DNA of 31,699 bases from Ga0074130 sp035565355. GTDB taxonomy: Bacteria; Pseudomonadota; Gammaproteobacteria; Burkholderiales; Rhodocyclaceae. The notes beneath the pieces are model-generated. The model saw only the letters and a program-made list of their open reading frames with translations. It was not told where the DNA came from and did not search any database. Positions 19,249-26,272 of this stretch are shown here, in pieces. The stretch is from positions 1 to 31,699 of the forward strand of contig DATMSM010000014.1 of NCBI GenBank assembly GCA_035565355.1, read 5' to 3'. Made by a program: the position numbers and the translations under genes. The number at the start of each line of letters is the position of its first letter. The stretch's first letter is position 1.

Positions 19249-19256
19249 GCGGGCGA

Positions 19257-19661
19257 TTATTGCGGGGCTTTGCTGCTGTTGATGGCGGCCGGCGCGGGTG
19301 CCGCGGGCGCTGCGGGCTTGGCGGGCTTTTTGCGCAGCTCCGCCTTGATGCAGGCCTTGTGGCTCTTGCCCTGCTTGCCCCGGCAGGCCTGTTCGGCTCT
19401 CTTTTGCGCGATGCAGCGGCGCGGGTGCTCGGCGCGTGCGCAATCGGGCGAGACCATATACGCCTCCATGCACATGCGCTTGTTGTCGCCGCGCTTGTCG
19501 CGGCAGGCCTGACGTGCCTGCAGGCGGGCTTCGCAGCGCGCCGGGTCGCGTGCCTTGCTGCAGTCGGCCAGCTTGGGGCCGCCCGACAGGGGCAGGACAT
19601 CGGCATGGGCCGGTGCGGAAAGACAGAGGACAAGCAAGCAGGCAGGCAGCAGGCTACGCAT
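19257..19661 (-). CDS. Small exported protein with two four-cysteine modules, function unknown
   Basis: This 134-aa protein begins with a Sec signal peptide (LLPACLLVLCLSAPAHA, predicted cleavage after Ala20). The mature part has eight cysteines at 34, 43, 53, 64 and 74, 83, 93, 104. The second set repeats the first at a constant offset of 40 residues, with spacing C-x8-C-x9-C-x10-C in both. Flanking residues also repeat (DC...ARC...QAC, then DC...RRC...QAC). The region is rich in Lys/Arg, and the tail is a Lys-Pro-Ala-rich linker. Eight paired cysteines in the periplasm suggest disulfide-stabilised helical hairpins or metal binding; neither is shown. I do not recognise a named family. The ATG overlaps the upstream J-domain gene's stop by 8 nt, so the two are translationally linked, and ynfA follows. 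Confidence 0.85.
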   Translation of the reverse strand: MRSLLPACLLVLCLSAPAHADVLPLSGGPKLADCSKARDPARCEARLQARQACRDKRGDNKRMCMEAYMVSPDCARAEHPRRCIAQKRAEQACRGKQGKSHKACIKAELRKKPAKPAAPAAPAPAAINSSKAPQ

Positions 19662-21072
19662 CTTGGGCTTCCTCGGGGTGGGCCGGCGCCTCCGCCTGCA
19701 GCTCCTGCAGCCGCTGGCGCGCGGCATCGATCTGCAGGCCGATCGTGACGGCCATCTCCTGCAGCAGATCGCGGTTCTGGCGTCGAGCCAGCCGTGTTGC
19801 CACAAATAGTTCGTAGAGACGCGAAGCGAGGAGACGGTCCAGCTCGGTCTGGATGCCGGCGAGCCTGCGCTTCATTTGCTGCAACTGCGTTGCCGTCGTG
19901 CTGCGGCTGCCGCTGACACTAGCGCCTGAGGCCGGACCTTCCTGCCATAGCGTGAGCACCTCGCGCAGGCTGTCTTCGTCTTCGTTGCGATAGGCGCGTG
20001 TGGCTTCGCTCATCAGGTGCGTGCGCCAATCGCGGTCGGCTTCGCTGTCGGCGCGGTCGGGGTGAATCTTCTGCGCGATCTGGCGGTAGAGCTTCTTGAG
20101 GTCGCGTGAAGGCGCGAAGGGTTTGGGTTCCGCCTGCGCCTGTTGCGGCGCCTCCTCAAAACGCCTTTGTTCCTGCTGGGAGCGTTCGGCCTGCGCGCGA
20201 CTCTGTGCGGCGGCTTGCCTGAGTTCGATATTCTCCGGTGTGCGCTCTGCCTCGATGGCGGCGATCTGTGCCTGCAGGGTGTCAAGCTCGACCATGAGCC
20301 GGCCGACTGCGGCGTGATAGTGCTGGCTGAAGTCGGCGATCTCGGCCTGGGCGGTGGCGAGCTCAAGTTCGAGTTCGGCGATTTCGCGCGTCAGTACTTC
20401 GAGTTCGTAGTGCTGGCGTTGCGCATCGTCGAAAACCACCAGGCGGCGGCGTTCGGCGCCGCGACCCGAGGCCGACAGGCATAAGGTCTGCGGCGCCAAC
20501 TGCGCCAGCGCGTCGCGATGGTCCGCCGCCATCCGTTCGGGGGCAATCAGCAACTGCAGGTCGGCCGGCACGGCGAAAGCGACGGCATGGCTGGCCGGCA
20601 ACAGGCGGGCGGGAAAGAGGTGGGCGATGTCTTCGGGCCAGGCGGCCTCGGTTTCGCTTTGGCTCCAGGCCAGTGCCGCCTGCCAGCTACCGGCCAGGCG
20701 TTCGATACGCAGGCCTTGCGACTCCCATACCGGATGGGCGTCGGCATGCCGGCTGAGGCGGCTCTTGAGCAGGGTCAGCGTGGCGCGCAGGGCGATGCGC
20801 GTGGCAAAGTCGGCCTCGGGCAGGACCAGGCACAGCGGCCGCAGGTCGATGTCCAGCGCATTGGAAAGTTCGGGCAGGGTTTCGTCGTCCGGAACGACGA
20901 CCTGTATCTGCTTGCCCTCGGCCAGCGCCAACCCCACGAGGGTCGCCGCAGCATCGACCCAGCGTGTCGGCAGGGCCAGCTCGGCCGGCCCCATGGACTG
21001 CCCGCCCGCCTGGTCGGCAAGCCTGGCCAGCCACTGTTGGGCAAGCAGGAGGTCTGCATTCGGGGCATTCAT
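19654..21072 (-). CDS. J-domain and coiled-coil protein
   Basis: This 472-aa protein consists of an N-terminal domain of about 220 residues that I do not recognise, a long coiled coil (about 222-320, rich in Glu/Gln/Ala), and a J domain (about 325-380). The J domain has DLKKLYRQIAQKIHPDRA and the HPD motif at 337-339, which stimulates Hsp70 ATPases. A second helical, coiled-coil-prone segment runs to the C-terminus. It lacks the Gly/Phe and zinc-finger regions of DnaJ, so it is a specialised (class III-like) co-chaperone, with an inferred role of targeting DnaK to a particular client. The start at 21072 directly follows a TATAAT box on the minus strand, fitting a leaderless mRNA. The longer upstream frame runs into the inverted repeat and is not credible. 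Confidence 0.85.
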   Translation of the reverse strand: MNAPNADLLLAQQWLARLADQAGGQSMGPAELALPTRWVDAAATLVGLALAEGKQIQVVVPDDETLPELSNALDIDLRPLCLVLPEADFATRIALRATLTLLKSRLSRHADAHPVWESQGLRIERLAGSWQAALAWSQSETEAAWPEDIAHLFPARLLPASHAVAFAVPADLQLLIAPERMAADHRDALAQLAPQTLCLSASGRGAERRRLVVFDDAQRQHYELEVLTREIAELELELATAQAEIADFSQHYHAAVGRLMVELDTLQAQIAAIEAERTPENIELRQAAAQSRAQAERSQQEQRRFEEAPQQAQAEPKPFAPSRDLKKLYRQIAQKIHPDRADSEADRDWRTHLMSEATRAYRNEDEDSLREVLTLWQEGPASGASVSGSRSTTATQLQQMKRRLAGIQTELDRLLASRLYELFVATRLARRQNRDLLQEMAVTIGLQIDAARQRLQELQAEAPAHPEEAQDA

Positions 21073-21079
21073 GGGCTGG

Positions 21080-21085
21080 ATTATA
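21080..21085 (-). promoter_or_regulatory. -10 box of the J-domain operon
   Basis: A consensus TATAAT on the minus strand lies 7 nt before the ATG at 21072. The transcription start would then fall at or next to the start codon, giving a leaderless mRNA. It is embedded in the inverted repeat GGCTGG...CCAGCC. No good -35 is visible at the matching distance. Confidence 0.65.
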
Positions 21086-21255
21086 CCCAGCCTGTTTGCC
21101 CACCCCCCAGCCCCCTCCCCAGGGGAGGGGGTGACTTCGGTTCGCGGCTGCGCCGCTCCCAGATTAAGGGAGGCTCCGCACAACGGGTAGCGCGGTTTGC
21201 GCCTCTGGCGCGTGCCGCTTCGCCTTGGGACGGCCCGGCGGCGAAGCTACTCAGA

Positions 21256-21289
21256 GGTTTTTATCTCCGTAGCTACGGAGATAAAAACC
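21256..21289. repeat. Perfect 34-bp palindrome at the repeat centre
   Basis: The arm GGTTTTTATCTCCGTAG (21256-21272) is followed without any spacer by its exact reverse complement. It is AT-richer than its surroundings. A cruciform, a dimeric protein site or a hairpin end of a former element are possible. As RNA it would form a very stable stem ending in A/T-rich sequence and could block read-through between the two divergent genes. Confidence 0.9.
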
Positions 21290-21460
21290 ACGCAGCCTTG
21301 GCGCCGGGCCGTCCCAAGCCAAGGCGGTCCGTTCGCGGAGCGAACATTCCTTCAACCCAAAACTACGGAGCTGCCCGTCATTTGGGTGCGGGCGCAGCCC
21401 GCGAACCACAGTCACCCCTTCCCTTGGGGAAGGGGTTGGGGGATGGGGGGCCGGGCTGGG

Positions 21461-21466
21461 TATAAT
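21461..21466 (+). promoter_or_regulatory. -10 box of nadK(-recN)
   Basis: A consensus TATAAT lies 9 nt before the nadK ATG, placing the predicted transcription start about 2-3 nt before it. No Shine-Dalgarno sequence fits in between (CCAGCCCCT). A TTGGGG 19 nt upstream (21436-21441) is the best -35 candidate but poor. The box and its flanks mirror those in front of the J-domain gene. Confidence 0.65.
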
Positions 21467-21475
21467 CCAGCCCCT

Positions 21476-22354
21476 ATGACTACGGAATTCACCACCATAG
21501 GCTTGGTAGGCCGCTTCCAGACCCGCGAGGTTGGCGAGTCCCTGGGGGCTATGGCTGCCTTTTTGCGCACGCAGGGCGTGACCGTCCTGATTGATGAAAG
21601 CACCGCTACCTCGACCGATATCCAGGGTTATGAGGTGGTGAGCACCGAGGCGCTGGGGGCGCGTGCGCAATTGGTCATCGTCCTCGGCGGCGACGGCACT
21701 ATGCTGAATGCGGCGCGCCAGATGGCCGAATACGGCGTGCCGGTGGTCGGCGTCAATCAGGGCCGCCTCGGCTTCATGACCGATATCGCCCGCGACAACA
21801 TGCTCGAAGGCGTGGCCGCCATCCTCGAAGGCAAGTACACCCGCGAGGAGCGTGTGCTGCTCGAAGCCGAGGTGTTTCGTGGTGGCGAGTCGGTGTTCCG
21901 CAGCCTGGCCTTCAACGATGTGGTTATCAGCAAGGGCGATACGGGGCGCATGATCGAGCTGGAGGTCAAGGTCGATGGCGGCTTCCTCTACGTTCTGCGC
22001 GCCGACGGCATGATCATTGCGACGCCGACCGGCTCCACCGCCTATGCCCTGTCGGCCAACGGCCCCATTCTGCATCCTTCCGTGCGCGGGCTGGCCATCG
22101 TGCCGCTGTGTCCGCATGCCCTGTCCAATCGTCCGATCACGGTCAGCGACGAGTCGGTGATCGACGTCACTGTGGCGGCGCCGTATGAGTGCCGTATCCA
22201 CTTCGATTCGGTGTCGCGCTTCGACGCACAGTCCTACGACCGGATCTGCATCCGCCGCTCGAGTCATGTCGTTACCTTGCTGCACCCGCAGGGCTACAGC
22301 TACTTCGAAATGCTGCGCGAAAAGCTCCATTGGAGCTCGACCCCACGTTACTGA
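21476..22354 (+). CDS. nadK: NAD kinase
   Basis: NadK phosphorylates NAD with ATP to NADP in the cytoplasm and is the only route to NADP in most bacteria. The 292-aa protein has the canonical VLGGDGTML at about 69-77 (Asp73 catalytic), then GVNQGRLGFMTD, an FNDVVI segment (often NEVVI in others), and the glycine-rich TPTGSTAYALSANGPILHP. It ends with the usual VTLLHPQGYSYFEMLREKLHW. Its length is standard for proteobacterial NadK. The start is set by family alignment and lies directly behind a TATAAT box; the open frame upstream is in repeat sequence. recN follows after 19 nt, an arrangement common in Proteobacteria. Confidence 0.96.
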   Translation: MTTEFTTIGLVGRFQTREVGESLGAMAAFLRTQGVTVLIDESTATSTDIQGYEVVSTEALGARAQLVIVLGGDGTMLNAARQMAEYGVPVVGVNQGRLGFMTDIARDNMLEGVAAILEGKYTREERVLLEAEVFRGGESVFRSLAFNDVVISKGDTGRMIELEVKVDGGFLYVLRADGMIIATPTGSTAYALSANGPILHPSVRGLAIVPLCPHALSNRPITVSDESVIDVTVAAPYECRIHFDSVSRFDAQSYDRICIRRSSHVVTLLHPQGYSYFEMLREKLHWSSTPRY

Positions 22355-22373
22355 GCATCGGCCCTAGCCCTCT

Positions 22374-24026
22374 ATGCTGCAACGCCTGATCCTGCGTGAC
22401 TTCGTGATTGTCGACAAGCTTGAGCTCGAGTTCGCCTCGGGTTTTGGCACGCTTACCGGCGAAACCGGTGCGGGCAAGTCCATCCTGATTGACGCCTTGT
22501 CCCTGGCGTTGGGCGAACGTGCCGACGCCGCCGTGGTGCGCGCCGGTGCCGAGCGCGCCGACATCAGCGCCGACTTCGCCGTGGCCAAGGGTTCGCCGCT
22601 GGCGGCCTGGCTCAAGGAAAACGATTACGCCGACGACGAATGCCTGCTGCGCCGTGTGGTCGACAGCACGGGCAAATCGCGCGCCTATATCAACGGTGCG
22701 CCGGCGACGCTGGGTCAGTTGAAGGCGGCCGCCGATTTCCTGGCCGACATTCACGGCCAGCATGCACACCACTCCCTGCTCAAAGCGGATGCGCAGCGCC
22801 AGCTGGTCGATGCGCATGCCGGCCTGAGCGCACAGGCGCGCGAGACGGCGGAAAAATTCCGCGCCTGGCAGAAGCTGCGCGAGGCGCGTGAACGCGCCGA
22901 GAAGGACGCCAGCGCCAGCGTCCGCGAGTGCGAACTATTGTCCTTCCAGGTCGATGAACTCAGGCAACTGTCCTTCGATGCCGCTCAGTGGCAGGAGGAC
23001 AATCAGGAGCAGCGTCGTCTGTCACACGCCGCCAGCCTGCTTGAAGGCGCGGAAGCTGCCGTCGAGGCGGTGGGCGAGGGTGAAGGGGCAAGCACCACGC
23101 AGCTCGACCATGTGCTGACGATCTTGCGCCCGCTGGCCGAAATCGACGCCGACCTCAAGGAACCGCTGGAACTCATCGAGGCCGCGCGCATCCAGCTTGG
23201 CGAGGCCGTGCATGCCTTGTCGCGCTATCGCCAGCGTCTTGATCTCGATCCGGCGCGCCTGTCCGAACTCGATGCGCGTATCGATGCCGTCATGTCCATG
23301 GCGCGCAAGCATCGTACGAGTCCCGAGGATCTGCCTGCAACCCTGGCCACGCTGGATGCGCGTCTGCAGGAGCTGCAGATCGCCGCCGACCCGGCCGCGC
23401 TCGCCGCGCAGGAAGCCGCAGCGGAGGCCGCGTATGCTGCGGTGGCGAAGAAACTCAGCACTGGCCGCAAGAAGGCCGCTGCGGAGCTGTCCAAGCGTGT
23501 CACCGAGATCATGCAGGATCTCGCCATGGGCGGCGGGCGCTTCGAGATCGCCTTGCAGGTGCTCGACCAGCCGGCGGCATGCGGGCTTGAAACGATAGAG
23601 TTCCAGGTGGCCGCCAATCCGGGCCAGTCTTTGCGTTCCCTGGCCAAAGTGGCTTCGGGTGGCGAGCTATCGCGCATCGGCCTGGCAATCCAGGTGATTG
23701 CCAGCGAGGCCGGCGAAGTGCCGACCCTGATCTTCGACGAGGTTGATGTCGGCATCGGCGGGCGTGTCGCCGAGATCGTCGGGCGCCTGCTCAAGCAACT
23801 GGGCAGTAATCGCCAGGTGCTGTGCGTCACCCATCTGCCGCAGGTGGCGGCGCAGGCCGACTGGCAGTGGTCGATTGCCAAGGACATCAAGGGCAATGAG
23901 ACCCGCAGCCGGGTCACGCCCCTGGACGAGCAGGGCCGCATCGAGGAGATTGCGCGCATGCTCGGCGGCGTCGAAATTACCGCCACCACCCGCGGGCACG
24001 CAGCGGAGATGTTGGGCTTGGTCTAA
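22374..24026 (+). CDS. recN: DNA repair protein RecN (SMC-like ATPase)
   Basis: RecN is a cohesin-like ATPase acting in double-strand-break repair alongside RecA. The 550-aa protein has Walker A GETGAGKS at 29-36, a QHAHHSLL segment, a long central coiled coil (about 150-370), the ABC signature KVASGGELSRIG from about 425, and Walker B TLIFDEVDVGIGG (Asp455, Glu456). The D-loop/His switch CVTHLPQVAAQAD follows. Length and motifs are normal. It is probably co-transcribed with nadK and ends at a strong terminator. No LexA box is evident in the 19-nt gap upstream, so SOS control, if any, would act at the nadK promoter. Confidence 0.96.
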   Translation: MLQRLILRDFVIVDKLELEFASGFGTLTGETGAGKSILIDALSLALGERADAAVVRAGAERADISADFAVAKGSPLAAWLKENDYADDECLLRRVVDSTGKSRAYINGAPATLGQLKAAADFLADIHGQHAHHSLLKADAQRQLVDAHAGLSAQARETAEKFRAWQKLREARERAEKDASASVRECELLSFQVDELRQLSFDAAQWQEDNQEQRRLSHAASLLEGAEAAVEAVGEGEGASTTQLDHVLTILRPLAEIDADLKEPLELIEAARIQLGEAVHALSRYRQRLDLDPARLSELDARIDAVMSMARKHRTSPEDLPATLATLDARLQELQIAADPAALAAQEAAAEAAYAAVAKKLSTGRKKAAAELSKRVTEIMQDLAMGGGRFEIALQVLDQPAACGLETIEFQVAANPGQSLRSLAKVASGGELSRIGLAIQVIASEAGEVPTLIFDEVDVGIGGRVAEIVGRLLKQLGSNRQVLCVTHLPQVAAQADWQWSIAKDIKGNETRSRVTPLDEQGRIEEIARMLGGVEITATTRGHAAEMLGLV

Positions 24027-24043
24027 GCCATGCCTCCCAATGC

Positions 24044-24076
24044 AAAACGGCGCCCGCGGGCGCCGTTTTCATTTTT
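24044..24076. terminator. Bidirectional intrinsic terminator recN / fur
   Basis: A perfect 26-bp palindrome has arms AAAACGGCGCCCG and CGGGCGCCGTTTT (24044-24069), followed on the plus strand by CATTTTT. The GC-rich stem with flanking A and T runs acts in both directions, ending recN (stop 24026) and the convergent fur (stop 24089). Confidence 0.92.
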
Positions 24077-24088
24077 ACCCGCAAGATG

Positions 24089-24535
24089 CTAGCGGCGCGT
24101 CTTCTTGTTGGCGCAGTCGACCTTGGTGCAGTCCGCATACAGATAAAGCGCATGCTCGGTGATGGCGAAGCCGCGCTCCTTGGCGATCTTGGTCTGGCGC
24201 TTCTCAATTTCGGCGTCGTAGAACTCCTCGACCTTGCCGCATTGCATGCAGACTAGATGGTCGTGGTGCTGGCCTTCGTTGAGCTCGAACACGGCCTTGC
24301 CGGACTCGAAGTAGTGACGCTCCAGCAGGCCGGCCTGTTCGAACTGGGTCAGCACGCGATAGACCGTGGCCAGGCCGATATCGATGTCCTCGGTGATGAG
24401 GTGTCGATAAACGTCTTCCGCCGACATATGCCGGTCGCCCGGGACGTTGTTGGCTTTCTGAAACAGATCCAGAATCCTGAGCCTGGGCGTCGTGGCCTTG
24501 AGGCCGATATCCTTGAGTTCTTGTGAGTTCGCCAT
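24089..24535 (-). CDS. fur: Ferric uptake regulator
   Basis: Fur is an iron-responsive repressor of iron uptake genes. The 148-aa protein has an N-terminal winged helix (LKATTPRLRILDLF, then the recognition region SAEDVYRHL...IGLATVYRVLTQFEQAGL) and a metal-binding dimerisation domain. The His cluster HHDH (90-93) and the zinc cysteines C96-x2-C99 and C136-x4-C141 are all present, so it is the classical Fur type. Start ATG 24535 is set by family alignment; there is no Shine-Dalgarno sequence. It is divergent from bamE, an arrangement typical of betaproteobacteria. A possible promoter, TTTCGG-N17-TATCAT, lies upstream. I could not support a Fur box in its own promoter. Confidence 0.96.
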   Translation of the reverse strand: MANSQELKDIGLKATTPRLRILDLFQKANNVPGDRHMSAEDVYRHLITEDIDIGLATVYRVLTQFEQAGLLERHYFESGKAVFELNEGQHHDHLVCMQCGKVEEFYDAEIEKRQTKIAKERGFAITEHALYLYADCTKVDCANKKTRR

Positions 24536-24656
24536 GACTTTGGGCCGCACCCGAAGGCGCCGCAGGGTTGGGGGAGTCCCTATGATATAGTCTCCGACGC
24601 TGTGCCGAAACCCCTGTTTAGCCCTGTGGGCGCGCGATAATTCAGATTCCCTGCCG
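24536..24656. promoter_or_regulatory. Divergent promoter region fur / bamE
   Basis: These 121 bp must hold both promoters. For fur, TTTCGG, 17 nt, TATCAT on the minus strand is a fair candidate. For bamE, GATAAT at 24636-24641 would give a leader of about 9 nt, but its -35 is poor. The AT-rich TATGATATAG stretch near 24580 stands out. Confidence 0.45.
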
Positions 24657-25148
24657 ATGACACGACTTTTCCCTGTTGCAGCCGTTTCCCTGGCGCTGTG
24701 TGCCTGCAGCACCACGCCGGAGCTGGTGGCCAAGATCAATCCGTTCAAGATCGATGTGCGTCAGGGCAACTATGTTTCGCAGGACATGGTGGCGCAGCTG
24801 AAGCCCGGCCAGACCAAGGACCAGGTCCGCTTCATCCTGGGGACGCCATTGATCGTGGACCCCTTCCACAGCGATCGCTGGGATTATGTGTACCGCTTCC
24901 AGCCCGGCCGCGGCGAGGTTGAGCAGCGTCGTCTGATTGTCTACTTCCAGGACAACCGCCTGGTGCGTGTCGGTGGCGATGTGGTTGCGGGTGTCGCAGG
25001 CGAAACGCCGGCCCGGCCGCCCATGCAGACGCTGGATATCGAGAACCCCAAGGCCAAGAGCGCCCCCAAGTCTGAAGACGCGCCCAAGGCCGAGGCTGCT
25101 CCGGCGGCCCGACCGAACGAGGCTGCGCCTGCCGGCGCCGGCCAGTAA
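24657..25148 (+). CDS. bamE: Outer-membrane assembly lipoprotein BamE (SmpA/OmlA)
   Basis: BamE is a lipoprotein subunit of the BAM complex that inserts beta-barrel proteins into the outer membrane. The 163-aa precursor has a signal peptide ending in lipobox LCAC, with Cys17 lipidated. The compact SmpA/OmlA fold follows: FKIDVRQGNYVSQDMVAQLKPGQTKDQVRFILGTP, then DPFHSDRWDYVYRF and RRLIVYFQDNRLVRVGG. The last ~50 residues are a Pro/Ala/Lys-rich tail that is longer than in E. coli BamE (113 aa) and likely disordered. It is followed by dapB after 81 bp. The family call is secure. Confidence 0.95.
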   Translation: MTRLFPVAAVSLALCACSTTPELVAKINPFKIDVRQGNYVSQDMVAQLKPGQTKDQVRFILGTPLIVDPFHSDRWDYVYRFQPGRGEVEQRRLIVYFQDNRLVRVGGDVVAGVAGETPARPPMQTLDIENPKAKSAPKSEDAPKAEAAPAARPNEAAPAGAGQ

Positions 25149-25158
25149 TTCCCGACAG

Positions 25159-25175
25159 GCCGCCGAAGCGGCGGC
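25159..25175 (+). terminator. Small hairpin after bamE
   Basis: GCCGCC, 5-nt loop, GGCGGC lies 10 nt past the bamE stop. The stem is short and GC-rich without a T-run, so it could slow transcription or protect the mRNA 3' end more than terminate. bamE and dapB may still be co-transcribed. Confidence 0.3.
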
Positions 25176-25229
25176 ATCTGCTGCCCGATTTCAGCTTGCC
25201 TGAGCGGGCCAATCTACAAGGCTGAATCT

Positions 25230-26030
25230 ATGGAAAAAATCCGATACGCCATCGCCGGCAGCGCCGGACGCATGGGGCGCATGCTGATCGAGGCCGTGCT
25301 CAAGTCCGACGACGGCGTGCTTGCCGCTGCGCTGGAGCATGCCGGTAGCCCTTACCTCGGCCGGGATGCCGGCGAGTTGGTGGGTGCCGCCTGCGGCGTC
25401 AGGATCACCGATGCTTTGAATTCGCTCGCGGGTTGCGATGTATTGATCGACTTCACGCGCCCGGAAGGCACGCTCGAGCATCTCAAGGCCTGCCAGCAGC
25501 ACAAGGTCGGCATCATCATTGGCACCACCGGATTCGATGCAGCGGGCAAGGCCGCGATCGAGGCTGCCGCGGCGAGCATCCCGGTCGTATTCGCGCCGAA
25601 CATGGCGGTTGGCGTCAATGCCGTGTTCAAGCTGCTCGATGTGGCGGCGCGCATCCTCAACGAGGGCTACGACATTGAGGTGATCGAGGCTCATCATCGC
25701 CACAAGGTGGATGCGCCTTCCGGCACGGCACTGCGCATGGGGGAGGTGGTCGCCAAGGCGGCCGGTCTGTCGTTGGACGATGCGGTATATGGTCGTGAAG
25801 GCCATACCGGCGAACGTCCGGCCAAGGAAATCGGCTTCTCCACCATCCGTGGCGGCGATATCGTCGGCGATCACACCGTGCTGTTTGCCGGTCTGGGCGA
25901 GCGCATCGAGATCACCCACAAGTCGGCCAGCCGCATGCCCTACGCTTCCGGCTCTTTGCGTGCCGCGCGCTTCCTCAAGGGTAAGCAGAGCGGGCTCTTC
26001 GACATGCAGGATGTGCTTGGGCTGAAGTAG
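25230..26030 (+). CDS. dapB: 4-hydroxy-tetrahydrodipicolinate reductase
   Basis: DapB reduces 4-hydroxy-tetrahydrodipicolinate with NAD(P)H in the lysine/diaminopimelate pathway. The 266-aa protein has the dinucleotide-binding motif AGSAGRMGR at 9-17, DFTRPEG at 74-80, IIGTTGF at 96-102, and the signature EAHHRHKVDAPSGTAL with the catalytic His155 and Lys159. It continues with the FSTIRGGDIVGDHTVLFAG segment and ends in the tetramerisation region. AAGG lies 8 nt before the ATG. Standard length, no oddities. It sits between bamE and carA, the usual betaproteobacterial order. Confidence 0.97.
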   Translation: MEKIRYAIAGSAGRMGRMLIEAVLKSDDGVLAAALEHAGSPYLGRDAGELVGAACGVRITDALNSLAGCDVLIDFTRPEGTLEHLKACQQHKVGIIIGTTGFDAAGKAAIEAAAASIPVVFAPNMAVGVNAVFKLLDVAARILNEGYDIEVIEAHHRHKVDAPSGTALRMGEVVAKAAGLSLDDAVYGREGHTGERPAKEIGFSTIRGGDIVGDHTVLFAGLGERIEITHKSASRMPYASGSLRAARFLKGKQSGLFDMQDVLGLK

Positions 26031-26100
26031 GGGCCAGCAGTCGGGGCTACTCTTCTGCTGTTGAAGGCTCAAGAATTTGCTGTAACTGAGTGTGTCGGCA

Positions 26101-26129
26101 TTGCCCGACTGTGCGATTTACGCTACAAT
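26101..26129 (+). promoter_or_regulatory. carAB promoter
   Basis: TTGCCC (26101-26106), exactly 17 nt, then TACAAT (26124-26129) form a good sigma70 promoter. Transcription would start near 26136, giving a leader of about 137 nt before the carA GTG. It is the clearest promoter with a long leader in the window. Confidence 0.75.
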
Positions 26130-26135
26130 TCGCCG

Positions 26136-26272
26136 GTTTGATGAGCGGGACGGGCCACGAGCCTGTCCCGCTTTGCACATGTACTGCGCAAAACCGGGGT
26201 TTTTCTGTAACTCGCTGAGTTTCATGGGGAAATTTCCGGGCTTGCCACAATAAAACCTGCCAGGAGCCACCC
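26136..26272 (+). promoter_or_regulatory. carAB 5' leader with hairpin and possible leader ORFs
   Basis: The leader begins with a stable hairpin: AGCGGGAC (26144-26151) pairs with GTCCCGCT (26165-26172), extended by GGG/CCT around a 7-nt loop. A second small element, AAAAC-CGGG-GTTTTT, about 26190-26204, looks like a weak terminator with a T-run. Two short frames lie within: ATG 26141, 25 codons, ending at a TGA just before 26219, and ATG 26179, 24 codons, ending TAA about 26253. Pyrimidine- or arginine-linked attenuation is possible. It is not demonstrated by sequence. Confidence 0.4.

Larger units (their letters stand above)
21073..21475. repeat. Large imperfect inverted repeat between divergent genes
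   Basis: The whole 403-bp gap between the J-domain gene and nadK folds back on itself around a centre between 21272 and 21273. The outer ~115 bp of each arm are closely similar: both contain GGCTGG-ATTATAC-style promoter sequence, a C-rich run of CCCCCTCCCC type, GGTTCGCGG and GCTGCGCC. The middle of the arms has diverged. The inner parts share CTTGGGACGGCCCGGCG exactly, and the core is a perfect palindrome. No open reading frame here is credible. It resembles intergenic repeat or MITE-like elements, but I cannot name a family. Confidence 0.85.

Noticed and set aside
21084..21465. Open frames inside the large inverted repeat, including upstream extensions of nadK and the J-domain gene
   Set aside because: They translate repeat DNA, are Arg/Gly/Pro-rich, and differ from the known NadK N-terminus. 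The TATAAT boxes lie inside them.
24541..24600. A third copy of the 21073-21475 repeat upstream of fur (GGGTTGGGGGA next to an AT-rich box)
   Set aside because: Only about 10 bases match a simple G-rich run; the rest shows no alignment to the repeat arms.
24536..24656. A Fur box for autoregulation of fur
   Set aside because: GATAAT at 24636 and TATGATATAG near 24580 are AT-rich, but no 19-bp match to the Fur consensus could be made out.
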